Shown: in pieces, positions 10,810 to 23,120 of the stretch | Layout: the number at the start of each line of letters is the position of its first letter | Position numbering within the stretch: the stretch's first letter is position 1 | Source: Fagopyrum homotropicum | Taxonomy: Eukaryota; Streptophyta; Magnoliopsida; Caryophyllales; Polygonaceae | NCBI GenBank assembly: GCA_033239125.1 | Contig: BSWB01000004.1 | Coordinates: forward strand, 35,585,501 to 35,649,500 | Direction of reading: 5' to 3' | Length of the DNA stretch: 64,000 nucleotides | Position numbers and translations under genes: made by a program | Notes under the pieces: model-generated | Told to the model about the DNA's origin: nothing | What the model saw: only the letters and a program-made list of their open reading frames with translations | The model's database searches: none

Positions 10810-12529
10810 TGTTAGCATGAAATATGGCGACATTCTAGGCACTTGTTTTGGTTGATTTTCACTCATTATTGTGTTCATGGATAAGGTTTTGAAGCAATTG
10901 TTTTCATCTATATTTTCGATATAGAGGTCTACACTAGCTTTGTGTTGATTATAGGTGAATAAGAGCTGGAATCGGATCATTTGATGGAGAAAAGGGAGTG
11001 ATCGATCATTTTCGAGGATGAGGAGATACATCAAGGAAGCAAAGGAAGGAGCTAGGATGAAGAATGGCACGAGACAAAGGCAACAACAAGCATTATACAC
11101 TTCCACGCCCTGAATTACGGTCGTGGAGAAGTTGATTTGAAGATCACGCCCAAAACCACGGCCGTGGACTTAGCATCATGAACGTGGACTTGAGTTTGGA
11201 GCACTCCAGTAAGTTACACGGTCTAAATTACGGTCGTGGAAAGAAATTGACACCGTAACCTGTTTCCACGCTCTAAACCACGGTCGTGGAATTGGATGTG
11301 ACCATGATTTAGGCGATCTTTTGACGAGTCATTATTTGCCACGTCATCTACGTATTGGGCATGGATGGTAACTTTTCCTCGTCTTATAAAAGGGCTGGAA
11401 AAGAGAGTTTCGAGGATCTCCGCTTAAAGTTGAAAAGACGGATGCTTTACCCTTGTGTGGAGCACTTGCTTAGGGTTGATCGAGACCGCAAGAGTTGCAG
11501 AAGCGCCGGCAATTTGGAGATTCGAAGATTGCTTGTGGCGGAAGTTTAGCCCTTTTCTTAGGTTTTGATATTGAAGACGGATTGACATCCCGTTCTTCAT
11601 GTTTGCCTAAGATCGTTGTGAGGTTTTGTGTTATATTCTGAATCAATTAAACATCGCTTCTTGTGTTTCGGATTTGAGAATTAGTTTTGAGTTTTATTTG
11701 AGTTTTCAAGGGTTTTCATATTTCATTCTTCTTAAATTGAATATTGATATCATGATAATGGTTATTGGCTAAAAACCCTTTAGCAATTCTAAGGTGAAGG
11801 GTTGATAGTTGTGGCTTAGATGATGATAGATCGATCGTAAACAAATTGGACCCTGAGAGTTAGAGAAACTTCGTCCACACCCTAAATCGCGGATTGTTCT
11901 TAGGTTTCCACGGCCGTGGTTCTCAAGATCTACCCGTGATTTACTTCAGTTTACGAACTTTGCTTTTAGTTTAATCCAAAGTTAAAGATTAGCTTTAACC
12001 TAGCCTTGACTTGTCTTTTCTAGGTAGTAGTGAGACTCAATATCATCTATTTCGGTTTCGAGTGTCACAACCTTAGCCGTTTGAGTTTATCTTGATCCTT
12101 GAGTTACAAGTTTGGGTATTTGAGATCAATTCTAGTCTTTAGATCCTTTCTATACAGCAGCCTCAACAACCTTTATAGAGAGTGTCTTTGGGTTAGACAT
12201 ATAGGGTTTTGGAACTTCACCGTACATCACCTTACTTTAGTATACCTTTGCAATTCTTAACTCTGTCCTTATATGTATAGTATATCTTGAATCGATTTCC
12301 ACAACTTGATACTTGGATCTTTAGGGTTGTTGTTTTCCCAATATTTGCAAAGCTTATTATATTTACTTGCTTGACGATTTGCGAACTGAATTTGTTCCCC
12401 TCAAATCCCTGAGTTCGACACTCTGGAATTCTTGCTTTACGACGCCGATCCGTACACTGAGGGTTCGCTTGCTTTTATTCTAGTTTTATAAATTTAAGAC
12501 TTGATTGCACACACGCTTAGAGGCGAACA
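10810..12529 (+). mobile_element. 3' LTR of B
   Basis: Starts TGTTAGCATG after the polypurine tract and ends GAGGCGAACA, 1,720 bp. The U3-position palindrome cluster is at 11105-11300 (CCACGGCCGTGG at 11156-11167, plus CCACGCCC and CGGTCGTGG variants). The second-site module is at 11888-11942 with a perfect palindrome at 11908-11919. The end (CGTACACTGAGGGTTCGC and following) is shared with LTRs C, D, E and G. Confidence 0.9.
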
Positions 12530-13067
12530 ACCAATAGGTAACGGATAGTACTTAACTATTCCTGTCGGTAGACGGAAGCGGAGGCGAGTTTCGGGAGATT
12601 CTCGTGTGACAAAAGAAGTTGAATTAGTAATGGATATCTTAATGAAAGATAATAACCGGTTGGGTGCGAGCATGTTATGTGTTTATGTTCTTATATGTGT
12701 TTGTGTCTTTATCAACTTTATGATATGTAGAATGTTAGCTAACGGTTTATACCGATGTTGTAGATGCTCTGCAGGTTAAAGATGTTGCTGAGTGATCCGG
12801 AGGATGTGGTCAGTTGGGGTTCTCATACATTATAGGACGAGATCGAGGTTTATATTTCAGTCGTTGTCTTTCCCTTTTGTTTTGAACTCGGTTGCGAGTC
12901 CTTTGTGTTTTCCCTTGTTATACGTGTGGGTTTTATACAGTTTTGGTTTTTAATTTATTTGTGTCTTGTTGAAAGATCCGATGTTATTGTTATTATTTTG
13001 AGGATCGGGACCGATTGTGAGATCCTAGCCCGTAACGCTTCGAGTTCCCTGAACATGGGGTGTTACA
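12530..13067 (+). mobile_element. 3' end of a TGTAAC-type LTR, interrupted by B
   Basis: Homologous to the ends of F1 (to 35507) and F3 (to 49607): GTTAGCTAACGGTTTATACC, the GTGTCTTGTTG segment, and the terminal GGGGTGTTACA. Its beginning must lie upstream of B, outside the window. LTRs of this shape are typical of chromovirus-type Ty3 elements. Confidence 0.75.
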
Positions 13068-14215
13068 CAATTTAGGCGAAATCTCAATATGCAAAACGAA
13101 TAAATTCATAACTTATTCGTTACTAACCCAATTCACAATCCGATAGAAGATTCGGAATCACAACGATGCAAGCTGCACTCGGACGCCATCAAATTCAACA
13201 GAATTTGAGCGACCGAGCCGTCTTGGTAAAGTATATGCTTGACCGGTCCTTCACTTCTTCAGAAATACGAAAACTCGGTACCGATATGAAGAGAATGAAA
13301 AGAGGGATCCAAAACTCAAACGGAATTGAAATCGGATTAGAAATAGAGAGTAGATCTAAATTTGAAGGTTGAGAGATATAAGTGATTTTACGAGGAAACG
13401 TGAAAGGAAATGAATTAATAAACGATTTTCTGCTATTTATAGCGAAGACGATAATTATTCTTTAGCGAAGTCGATAATTATTTTTTCACCGATCCGAAAT
13501 TCCGAATGCGGTTTGAGTCTCCTTCTCCAAACTTCTCGAAATTAGAATAATAAATCTGAATATTGTATGGTTAATTATTTCGCAACTGCATCGGTAAACG
13601 CATATTCCTAAGCCGTTTTTCTTAGTCAAGAAGAAACGAAATAGCGACTCTTTTGGCGGTTTTACCTTTCCATGTTATTTCATATATAGGACACTTTCGA
13701 TGTCCTGATCATCTCTCAACTTCATTTTTATTAATTGAAGCTTCCAAATACTCCAAATAACACCGGAGGGTAAAAAAATAATTATCCGGAAAAAAAGTGA
13801 GAAATTTGGAACAAATAAGATAAAACTTTAATTAAAAAATTTTAGACGGTTCATGATGGAAAATACATAGTAATCCATTATTTTAGAAATGTAAGCTAGA
13901 AAGTATTTTTTAATTAAAGTTTTATTAAACACTAGAAGATTCAATACGGGTTCATGATGGAAAATTTTGGATTTAGACGGTTTCAATAAGATCTCGATGG
14001 TTCAAAACCCAAACGCTAAACAAATTAATTTTCATTTTGAAATTCTGAATGTTCACGTGTTGTGATTCCGGTGAGTTGCGGTAACCTATCTTATTTTCAT
14101 GTATTTTAGGGCATGAAAATAAGTTAAAAACGTATTGGATGTCTAGAATCCGTCTAGACGGCCTGACGATGACTACCCGTCCTGTCTCCGTCTAGCGTCT
14201 CCCTAAACATTACGC
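13068..14215. other. No recognisable gene; old repeat sequence
   Basis: AT-rich sequence with a 68-codon frame (13166-13372) that I do not recognise. The phrase GGTTCATGATGGAAAAT occurs twice (13849 and 13950 region). At 14140-14205 there are CCGTCTAGACGG and related GTCTAGCGTC words. It is probably LTR remnant sequence, but I cannot assign a family. Confidence 0.4.
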
Positions 14216-15028
14216 ATATATGCGGATCCGGATCAATCCCTCCCGTGAAATTTAGTAAAGAACAACTCATGGATAAGTTAAGAATTACTATTTCAATTAT
14301 GGAAAAAAGTTAGTTCCGAGACAATCTAGCCTTAACCATTTTGACCATGAAAGTTCACCTGGCATGACATATTTTCCTGTTGCATCCAGCACGATTACAT
14401 CATCACTAACCTGGTTAATGATAAAATAATTCAGATGAAAAAAAAACGAAAATTCAGATGAAAAGGGGGAATCATCTTAACGGAAAAAATAAGAGAAAAA
14501 AATATGTAAGGATCATATAAAGCATTTACAATTTACAAAACAAATGAAAATTCTTCGATCTCTGCATACAACATTAAGTTAAAAGTTGTGATTGGCTGCC
14601 ACTCAAAGTATTAAGGCAATCGTTTAAATTGGAGCATCTTTATTGCTTTGACAAAATGTTCTTACTAAACTAAAACCAAGGTTCAAGGGAACTTCAACTG
14701 TAATTTTATATTATGATGCAAAACCAAGATGAAAATATAGAAAGGGCCACAAAATTTGTCCCGTAAAATGTCATGTTTTTGATTGATCTATCTAAAACAT
14801 ATACTTATCTAAGAGCTTTCCTACATAGCCAACAACAATTGTGATTGCTTATTAAGAAAAACTAAAAACTTTATTGAGAAAATTAAGTTACTAAGAAAAC
14901 TTATTCAATCAAAAGCACAAATGTTAACTTCTAGCTTTATGTTAGGCTTCACTGCCACAATAGCCAACAACCATTGGAAGAAGGAATATGACACCCAGAA
15001 TCGTCATACCCAACTGCAGCTTCATCAT
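14216..15028 (-). pseudogene. Dihydropyrimidinase (PYD2-like) gene fragment, 5' exons
   Basis: Minus strand. A 52-nt exon at 14359-14410 has AG before it and GTGAAC after it; it encodes VSDDVIVLDATGKYVMP, the conserved start of dihydropyrimidinase (VLDATGKFVMPGGIDPHTH in the family). About 115 nt on, GGIDP followed by degenerate sequence (14216-14243) looks like the broken start of the next exon. Upstream, ATG at 15026-15028 begins a 27-residue hydrophobic signal-peptide-like stretch (MMKLQLGMTILGVIFLLP) ending in a stop, a plausible first exon. The exon between them, and everything after GGIDP including the metal-binding histidines, is missing. So this is a captured or decayed fragment, not an enzyme gene. 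Confidence 0.72.
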
Positions 15029-15062
15029 ACTATGAGTCAACCAAAAGTATCAAACCCACAAA

Positions 15063-15392
15063 GAAAGAAAAAAAAAACATCCCATTGGTAAAGTGGGGAA
15101 AAAAAACTCTCTCCTGTTCACCATGGGAAAAAAAACCCTAACCGTCGGAGCTTTTCCTCCTCCCAACATCAACCAACAATCCGACTAGACATGTTACCGG
15201 TTCAAACCAAACCGCCGAACCGGCGGTTTGTGAACCGGCTCAAACCGCCGGTTTGACCAAACCGGCGGTTTAGGTTTGCCGGTTTGGTTGAACCGGCGGT
15301 TTGGCCAAAAAAAAGGTCTCTTTGCAATTTTTAACGTTATAAAATAATTTTAATTAATATATATTATACATTTATACATATATATTATATTA

Positions 15393-15441
<49 letters not shown>

Positions 15442-17775
15442 GTCATGTGCCAAACCGCCGGTTTAGGTTAAACCTAAACCGGCGGTTCCTCATTGGCCGG
15501 TTTAGGTTTAGGTTTGGCTTTTGCCAAACCTAAACCGCCGGTTCCTAAACCTAAACCGGCGGTTTAGGAACCGGCAACATGTCTAAATCCGACCCCGAAT
15601 GTCGACAATGGAGAACCATCTCCAACAGCTTTCCAAACGCCCTAATCGAAACCCAAAAAACCCTCACTCACAAATCTTCACAATTACTGAAGTTATTTCC
15701 TACAATAGACAATTGTAACAATGAACTTTTAGTGGATTCCTTTTTGGGGAAGACTTTGACGAGGAAGAAGAAAGGTTCATTCCTGAACCAGAAAATCTTT
15801 GAATGAAGTTCAAGCTTTCTACTTTTCTAGAAGAAAAGAGATGCAGCCTTGGGAACGGAGACGGTAGAAGGCACTCCACCGGAGTTTATACGCCTCTTCA
15901 GAACATGAAAAGTTCGAACGATCAACAAAAAAAATAAAGGGGAAAGAAGACGAAGGAAGAAAAGGACAAAGCGCGAGTGTTCTTGCTGCAACTTCAGTTG
16001 GAAAGGTGACAATGGAAGGGAAAAAAAAAACGATCTAGTGTTCTTATGAGGAAACCCCTCTTCTTCTAATCCAAAACAGGAAAAATCAATAGAAAATACC
16101 TTTAACAAAGATGAAAGCCTCACGTTCCTTACAACTCAAACACCAAATTTCCACAATTTTTTTAGATCAATAAAAAATTACCAATGGTGAGATTTTTCAC
16201 TTGTACCGGTTTGTTTCACTTGATCAAGTGAAAAATTTGCTTCCTTTCGCATAGATTTATTCGATGGTATGACATCCCCAAAATCACAGCTTTTGAGGGT
16301 TAAACTTATTAATGGGTCTTACAACTTACTAAAAGGCTTAATACCTTTTATCAAAAGCAAAAGAACAAGCAAATCACAATCTTAGAACCTTTTAATACTA
16401 ATATTGACCATATCTGTAAACTAAAAAAAGATCCAACCTCAACCGGAGAGATTCAACCTCAACCGGATCGGTGTTAGGCACCACGATGGTTGTCGGGCCC
16501 ATTTCAACCGGCGCAAGGCTTGGGTTCTTCTTGCTCTCTTCTTGACGAGTTCAGTTGAACCTGTGCATAATGACAATGACTTAATACAACCAAGATCCTT
16601 TTATGGTGGCCGGCGTTTGGTGTTGCTAGTGACCGCCGATCTCTCCATTTCTCCCTGTTTTAACCGCTTTGTCTAGCCTCTAAGCAGGTTGGTTTTTGGT
16701 GTACTCCCCGGTGACCACCTCTTCCCTTGCGCCGTTGCACGTCTTATTCGTTGTTTTCCGGCGCCTGCCTCTCCCTCACCCTTGCACCGCTGCGTGACTT
16801 CCTTTTTTGAGTCTCGTTTACCGGCGGCGTACTTCTAGGTTTTGCTCCATGTGAGCTTTCTTTCTCACTGTTTCTTCATTGGGCTTAATGGCCCAATAAC
16901 CATCTTTTTGCTCTTCTTTTTACGAGCTTATTTTAAACAAATGAATGAATTTAAATTTCTATGTTTAAAGTACTCCCAAAAAAGGTATTCAGAAACCAAT
17001 CATCAAAAATAATTAAAAATATTCTCGAATAAGTTAAGACTCTTTTCTAACAACATCATTCTCGGACTTCCGTTTCCGTTCTCATAATCTGGACCTACCG
17101 ATTAAGATCTCACAACCTAACCCCATCGTTCTTGGCCTAACGGCATCGTTCTCAGCCTAACGGCACCTAGAATACCCAAAAACGAAATAAAAAATCAATA
17201 GTGAATTTTATTTTTGAATAAGCTAAGGCTAAAAGCTCGACCATCTTATTAACAAAGGTACATTGTTGTTAACCAACTTGTTTTTTAACCTCTTTGAACA
17301 AATTCCTCTTTACAAATCGTTTAATCTTTAAACCATCAAGTTTTACTCCCTTATATGTCATGATACCCGTTCTCAGCAGTTTCGTCTTCCGAGGTTTGAT
17401 TCTGTCTTGTGGTGGAGGTTCGAGCAGTTTGTCGAGAAGGATGCATGGATTTGTGATCAACTCCTGATGACTCTAGTGCAGTCCAAATCTGAGGTGTCCA
17501 CAGTTGTTCCCCAGGCTTTCTTCCTGTGTACTTCCTTCGTTGACGAACGATTATGCTCGTTGCCTCCTATGGCTGGACCATCCTGCTTTCCCTTGAAGAC
17601 TTTTTTTGCTTTCGGGTTTATTTTGATGTATTTTTGAGTATTTCTTTTCTTCTTTGTTGTGGGGCCTCCATGACGGTTAGTCCGTCTGCCGAAATTTCCG
17701 GCCTTTCGATCCACTAGACGGCGCGCCGTCTAATGGTACGAACCGCTTTCCAATTTCAAAAAAAAAAAAAAAAAA
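15063..17775 (+). mobile_element. A-tailed insertion with long target duplication (LINE-like or other retroposon)
   Basis: GTATCAAACCCACAAA ends at 15062 and GTATCAAACTCACAAA ends at 17795: 15 of 16 identical. The right copy follows immediately on a 22-nt A run (17758-17779). A long, variable target duplication beside a 3' A tail is the mark of target-primed reverse transcription. The 2.7 kb between shows no recognisable RT or endonuclease and holds a hAT MITE. Its 3' end carries the 18-bp perfect palindrome TAGACGGCGCGCCGTCTA at 17715-17732. The remainder (15.6-17.7 kb) has no gene I recognise. Confidence 0.6.
15186..15585. mobile_element. hAT-type MITE, 400 bp
   Basis: Terminal inverted repeats TAGACATGTTACCGGTTC (left) and TAGACATGTTGCCGGTTC (right, complement). 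An exact 8-bp target duplication AATCCGAC is at 15178-15185 and 15586-15593. The inside is a run of AAACCGGCGG and CCGCCGGTTT words in both directions around a TA microsatellite (15395-15429). hAT transposases are known to bind subterminal repeats, so these words are probably binding sites. The ends resemble those of the larger hAT at 45410-51073. Confidence 0.93.
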
Positions 17776-17971
17776 AAAAGTATCAAACTCACAAATTGAT
17801 TACCCCTAAAAGCTCCATAGAAATATATCATTTTTTTAATTTATTATTAGACCTAGCTAGTTTGTACTACTCCCTTAGGTGGTAATATGCAAAGGATGTA
17901 CAAAATGGTCTTAACAATTCTGTAGAAAAACTATTAAGAGGATCTAGGTAGAGAGCAACGTCAAGACGTAC

Positions 17972-18084
17972 GCGTGAGGAGTACCAAGAGTTAATAGCAA
18001 GGAAATATGAGATGCGCCAAACTCTTCCATGTATGCACGAGCTAACCAACCTCCTGCGGAATATCCAATTAACGAGTCTCTTAC
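17972..18084 (-). pseudogene. Alpha/beta-hydrolase (PGAP1-like) exon fragment
   Basis: Minus strand, one exon-sized piece. After TTTTAG at 18085-18090 it encodes RDSLIGYSAGGWLARAYMEE, then FGASHISLLLTLGTPH, and meets GTACGT at 17966-17971. GYSAGG is the GxSxG nucleophile elbow of serine hydrolases. The block resembles plant plastid PGAP1-like hydrolases (SAGGWLARVYMEEFG). I see no other exon nearby and the flanks are not coding. It lies about 0.2 kb from the dihydropyrimidinase fragment once the A-tailed insertion is discounted. Confidence 0.65.
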
Positions 18085-21000
18085 CTAAAACAAGTAAATC
18101 ATGAAGAGTCGGTTTACGTAGCATTCCCATATGCATATAGATATGAAAGTACAATGACTAGACTGATACAAAGAACCTAGGAACAGCTCCTTGGTGTGAC
18201 GCTCGTGTTGTCATCTCCGTTAAAAAGGTTTCATAATTTACTACAAATCAATCAAAAAAATGAAATAGTTCATTTGAACTTTTTATCAAACAGTCCATGA
18301 GTACAAGGAAATAAATACCTACTAAGAGCATCCTTAAATATCAACAGGGTGACATTCAAATCTCATTGATCTTTCTTCTTCAGGCTTGATATCTCCGTCA
18401 TTGAACGTTTTACCAAAAACTAAAAAAGAAATCGTATTGATCAAACGAGGGAGATGAAACCATGAGGCAATCGACAAGAAGAAGAGACCATAACCCTAAC
18501 TTGAACCTGATAGAGATGACGATGACACCGATCTGTTCGAGAAGAAATCGAAAACAGCGCTTGAACAGCAAGCAACTCCAGGGAGTCGGAACTCCGGGGG
18601 GTCAGCGAGAATAAATAAATATCGAAAACAACGTTTGGTTAATTCAAGGTATGTGTATTAAATGATACCCTAATACATAAATATCTCAATTTTGATATAC
18701 TTATTTTTTTTCACGACATTAGTTTCTTTCTATCGACATTAATTCCTCTCTCGATATTTTTTCTCTCCTTCTCTAGACATTCATTCTCCTTCCTCCTTCC
18801 TCCAGCCGCCACCAACCGTGTTGCTACTCTCGACCGGAGCAAAGAGCCATCGAGCCTGCTGCTACTCTCGACCGGAGCAAGGAGCCGCCGACCGGAGCAA
18901 GGAATGCCACCATCAGCCTGTTTCTGTTTACCAACGGAATATTTTCTTCGGGGTCGTTTTGAGGGAATTAAAATTGAATGTTTCATTTGCACTTTGGGAT
19001 GTTTGAATTGATCTTCAAATCAAATTGCTCACCGAAAAAAGGTATGTCCTGACCTAATATGGCATGCGTTGATCGATCGTCTTTGTCTTTCTCCCTGTCC
19101 TAACCTAATCTGGCAATTGGGATTGTCGATACTCATATCTTTGATACCAAAGTGGGATATCATATATCAATCTGATACTCATATATTGATACCGATATCT
19201 GATACTCATACCTGATACCTTTAATTAGTATATCGATACCAAACGACCCCTAAGAGTTTTGAGGTCTTGAAACATAAACAGAAAAATTATTTATTCATGA
19301 ATGAAGAAACGCACTAGGCAAGTGAGAGAGGTAGGGGTGAGGGTAAGAAAGAAGTTGGGGAGAAGGGAAAAGAATGTGGTGGTGGTTGCCTGGGCAATCG
19401 AGGGAGGTGCCAAATACGTGTTCAAGCTTCAAAGACCTGACTGAAGAAATTGGCACAACGTCAAACACAAATATGAGAGTCATGTTGAAGAAGCGGTGGA
19501 TAGAGAAGAGAAGAGCAAAAGCAGTAAAATTAAAACCCTAATAAAAATGACCAAGAAAAATATAACATTTAATTAAAAAGAAGAAGGGTATAATTGGATG
19601 TCAACTATTTATCAGGGAACTCTTTATTTTAATGTAGTAAGGATATGCTTTAGGATATGTTGTTGTTTACATTGGCCCGTTTGGTTTTAACTCCGGAATC
19701 GGAAACGGAATGTAAACGAATCTAGTCAATACGTATACCCTTATTCATTAAAATTTTTGAAATCATTCCTTGTGGTTTGTAGTAATTGGATGAGAGTTTA
19801 ATTACTTTTGATACCCTATAGGGTAACAAAATGTGAGGAAGCAAGTGCATTTTTCATTAAATCATGGGGAATGATTCCATAAAATTTCATGAATATGGAT
19901 ATACATATGGACTAAATTCGTTTCCACTCCGTTTCCGTTTCTGGAGTTGGAACCAAACGGGCCCTAATATTTCAAACAATGCCATATGCTTTTGTCTATA
20001 CTATAAAGGACCGAACTCAACGCATTGTTTACGGTCAAGGCCTGAAGTGTTGTTCTTCTTACAAAGTAGTGATGGATTCAGAAGGAATAAACTCGATGAA
20101 TCTAACGTTGAGACACTAGATAGAAGTTTCATGTAAAAAATTTATGCCCAAAATTAATGAGGTCATCAATTGAATAGTACCTATATATTGAAGGAAATCC
20201 TAATTGATATAAACTTGCAAACTTTTTTGTAATGCACCGCATGATTCTACGAACATACGTGTTGTCATTGTTTAATTTTATTTTTATAAGGATGATACTC
20301 ATTCAAACGTGAAACTTGAAGGTGAAGTTCCATTAAAGGTGAAATGGATCATGCTTGAAATTTGCAAACCATCATGGGAGGCAATGAAACCAAAAATAAT
20401 GTTGGAATGTTAGAAGACAATGTTTAAAATATCAATAAAACATAATGTTATGTGATATTTAGTGTATCATTTGAGTTCGAAGTCTCCTTATTATAGGATT
20501 TAAACTAACTCTCTTTTTCAGTTACATGATTGAACTTATGATCCTGATATTTAAAAACTTTCGATATTTACCCATTTATCTTCTACGATTATTAAATATA
20601 TATTAGATAAAAATGATTCACATATATAAAAAAAACAATATTATTTGTTGTTTTAAATGACGTAAATTGTATTATTATATCTCAAGGTGCACAACTTAAT
20701 CATCATAATAATAAATCCCAACTCATCAACTCAATATTATTAATATTGAATTAAATTGACATTAGGAATAGTTTGTCAAGCTTCTTTGATGCAAGTAGTT
20801 TGTGTGCAAACGTTGTAAGAACGTTTAAGGGTAATGAGATAAGAATACTAATTTTTCATGTGTTTAGTATAGAGTTATTGATAAGACTACGAGTATCATT
20901 ACGCTTTCTTAGGGAAGAGATTAAGAGTAATGCTAGGTCATCAGTTTCTTCAAGTAATGTCTGTAAGCTATAGAAGAGCAAAAGTTACGACATGAAGAGA

Positions 21001-21186
21001 TATTGTCATATATGAAATGAAGGATGTTCAACAAAACGGTGTATACATGCACATATCTAATATGTGTTCTTATCACATTGGAGGAAGAATATGCATGTTC
21101 AAGAAAATATATACATGAAAATATCACGTACAACTAACTCGAGTTCTTCTTTTTTTTCAAAGTTACCTTAAAGGATATGTTCTTGT
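18085..21186. other. Gene-free interval with MITEs
   Basis: No convincing gene. A MITE with terminal repeats GGCCCGTTTGG...CCAAACGGGCC spans about 19674-19963, and its ends also share GGAATCGGAAACGG-like words. A weaker pair, GGGGTCGTTTTG (18951) and CAAACGACCCC (19240), may mark another. At 19120-19245 the words GATACC, GATATC and CTGATACTCATA repeat. The rest is AT-rich. Confidence 0.55.
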
Positions 21187-21605
21187 TATAACGACCGGAA
21201 TTTTCATTCCAAAACCCGACCCGAAGTCGCAGACTACGGATCCTTATCAGGGTTTCTAGAATCAACTCTATCATTTCACTCCCCTTGGAGTTAAAGAGGG
21301 AAACGGCTAGAAGCAGTCACCGCGGTCGTGGTCACCCAGTGTTGCCTCGGTCACGGCGGATCTTACATGTGGTCACGGTAAACGGTCAGAATGTGGCCTA
21401 TCTTTTGTAACTGTCTAGACCCCTTTTCATTTTTGATATTATTCCGATCTTTGTTATACGTATACCTTACAACCCCTTCCTTCTACCCGTTTCGAAACCC
21501 TATTAGTAGCCTTTTTTATTCTCGTAAGTTCTTCTTCCCTCTTCTTATTTCTTCCTTCTTCTTCTCCTTTTCTTCATCCTTTTCTTGCAATACTAGCATC
21601 GGCAT

Positions 21606-23120
21606 TGACAAGAACTTTTCCTTAGGTCGTTTTAATCTTATCAAAATAAATCCCAACTTAACACTAGAACAAGTATAGCGGTTAAGTAAGGGTCGAACCC
21701 AAGAGAGTTTGGTGATATTTTTATTAAATTCAATTATTGATTATAGAACAAAGTACCAAGGGGGGGTTTTGGATGAATTGATTCACACAAAACTAGAAAG
21801 CAAGTAATAAGATTTATATGATGATGATGAGTGAATCTACACTAGGTTGATTCTTAGCATGCGATTACTACTTTGGTGAGTTCCTTTTTACAAGTTTTCA
21901 AGTAATGTTCCCGTCTTGATCATATGTATGTGTTGAGACAACCGACATCAACACAACTTAACAAGTTAGTGTTCCGTAAACCTACAAGAACAAGTCGCAA
22001 GTTAGCTTGCAAACAAAGACTAAGGGATATAAAGAGAAGATTAAAACCATTAAACTAATCTTTATATTTGTGTTTCTTTTCCTTTAAGCAATTACAACCC
22101 GTTATTACTTGAAGGTTACTACTAGATTAAATACCCGAACCCGGAATCTATTAATCCTAGTTCTTTGCATGTACTTTAGAACCTAAGGTGATCAATCTTA
22201 AGTGATAATAAAACATGCAATTAGACAAATAAAGATTAAGAAACACAAAGCATTATTGAATAAAACTTATATTAGAAAGGTACTTACAATCAAAGTAATA
22301 ATGCAGCTTCAAACCAACCCAATGTAGCAAGGAGACTAGAAGCTCATTACAAAGGAAGCAAGAGAGAAAAGAGAGAATTACAATGGGAAAATGATGGATG
22401 ATTCTAGTAATCAGGCATGGGTCTATTTATACTACAAATGGCACTAAATAGGAGTAAATGGCCGGCCAAAACAGCCACCTTTAATGCCATAAAGATGGTG
22501 CAAACAGCCGGAGTAAAGTCTTTGTCGCTGAACCGCAGGGGGCGGCCTTCAGATCCGCAGGGGCGGTCGAGGCAAAAACGTTTGATCTTCTCTATGGCCG
22601 CAGGGGCGGCCTGGCAGTTCCGCAGGGGCAGGTCTTTAATGTTCTTCAAACGCCTGACTCTTCATTTTTTTGTCGCTTCTGATGTCGAGCCGCAGGGGCG
22701 GCATAGTGTCATCGTAGGGGCGGTGACACTGACTTTTTGGCTTCACAGCTCCGCAGGGTGAGACGCAGGCAGAGGCGCAGGGGTGCCGGTCTTCGCTTCT
22801 TCAAGATAAGTCACCGCAGGGGCGCCAAGGAGGGGCGCAGGGGTGGTGACAGTCTTCGCTCCGGCCGTTGGCGAAGGCGCAGGCTGCGTTCCGGAGTGTA
22901 GTGTCACTCGCTGGGGCGGTGACATTGCTCCGCGGGGGCGGTGAGGCACCAGAAGCTTTGCTTCGTGAATGGTCTTCAACTCCCAAGTGCTTATAACTTC
23001 TCTTTTATTTTCTTTTAGTCTTCTTCTTCTGGACCAAGGAGTTAGTAGCATAAAACGACACTATTGTGCTAAAAAGACACTAAAAACTAACCTAAATGAT
23101 AGTGATTCCATCACCTATCA
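21606..23120 (-). mobile_element. 3' LTR of A2
   Basis: Plus-strand ends TGACAAGAAC and CACCTATCA, 1,515 bp. The CCGC-AGGG-GCGG palindrome cluster lies at 22530-22950, the first 170-590 nt in the sense direction. Some copies are long hairpins, for example AGTGTCA...TGACACT around 22707-22732. Confidence 0.9.

Larger units (their letters stand above)
4356..12529 (+). mobile_element. Athila-like element B, 5' part cut off by A1
   Basis: Plus-strand element holding the end of integrase, a pre-ORF2 leader, ORF2, a long 3' non-coding region, polypurine tract and 3' LTR. Its 5' half lies beyond A1, outside the window. It is a close relative of element C by integrase protein but carries a different palindrome family (CCACGGCCGTGG). 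It was later hit by solo LTR G and by A1, and was itself inserted into a TGTAAC-type LTR whose end is at 13067. Confidence 0.88.

Noticed and set aside
15395..15429. TA microsatellite as a notable feature
   Set aside because: Ordinary simple repeat in the middle of a MITE.
22530..22960. CRISPR-like array
   Set aside because: The repeats are 12 bp, unevenly spaced and in a plant LTR. They are palindromic words, not direct repeats with unique spacers.
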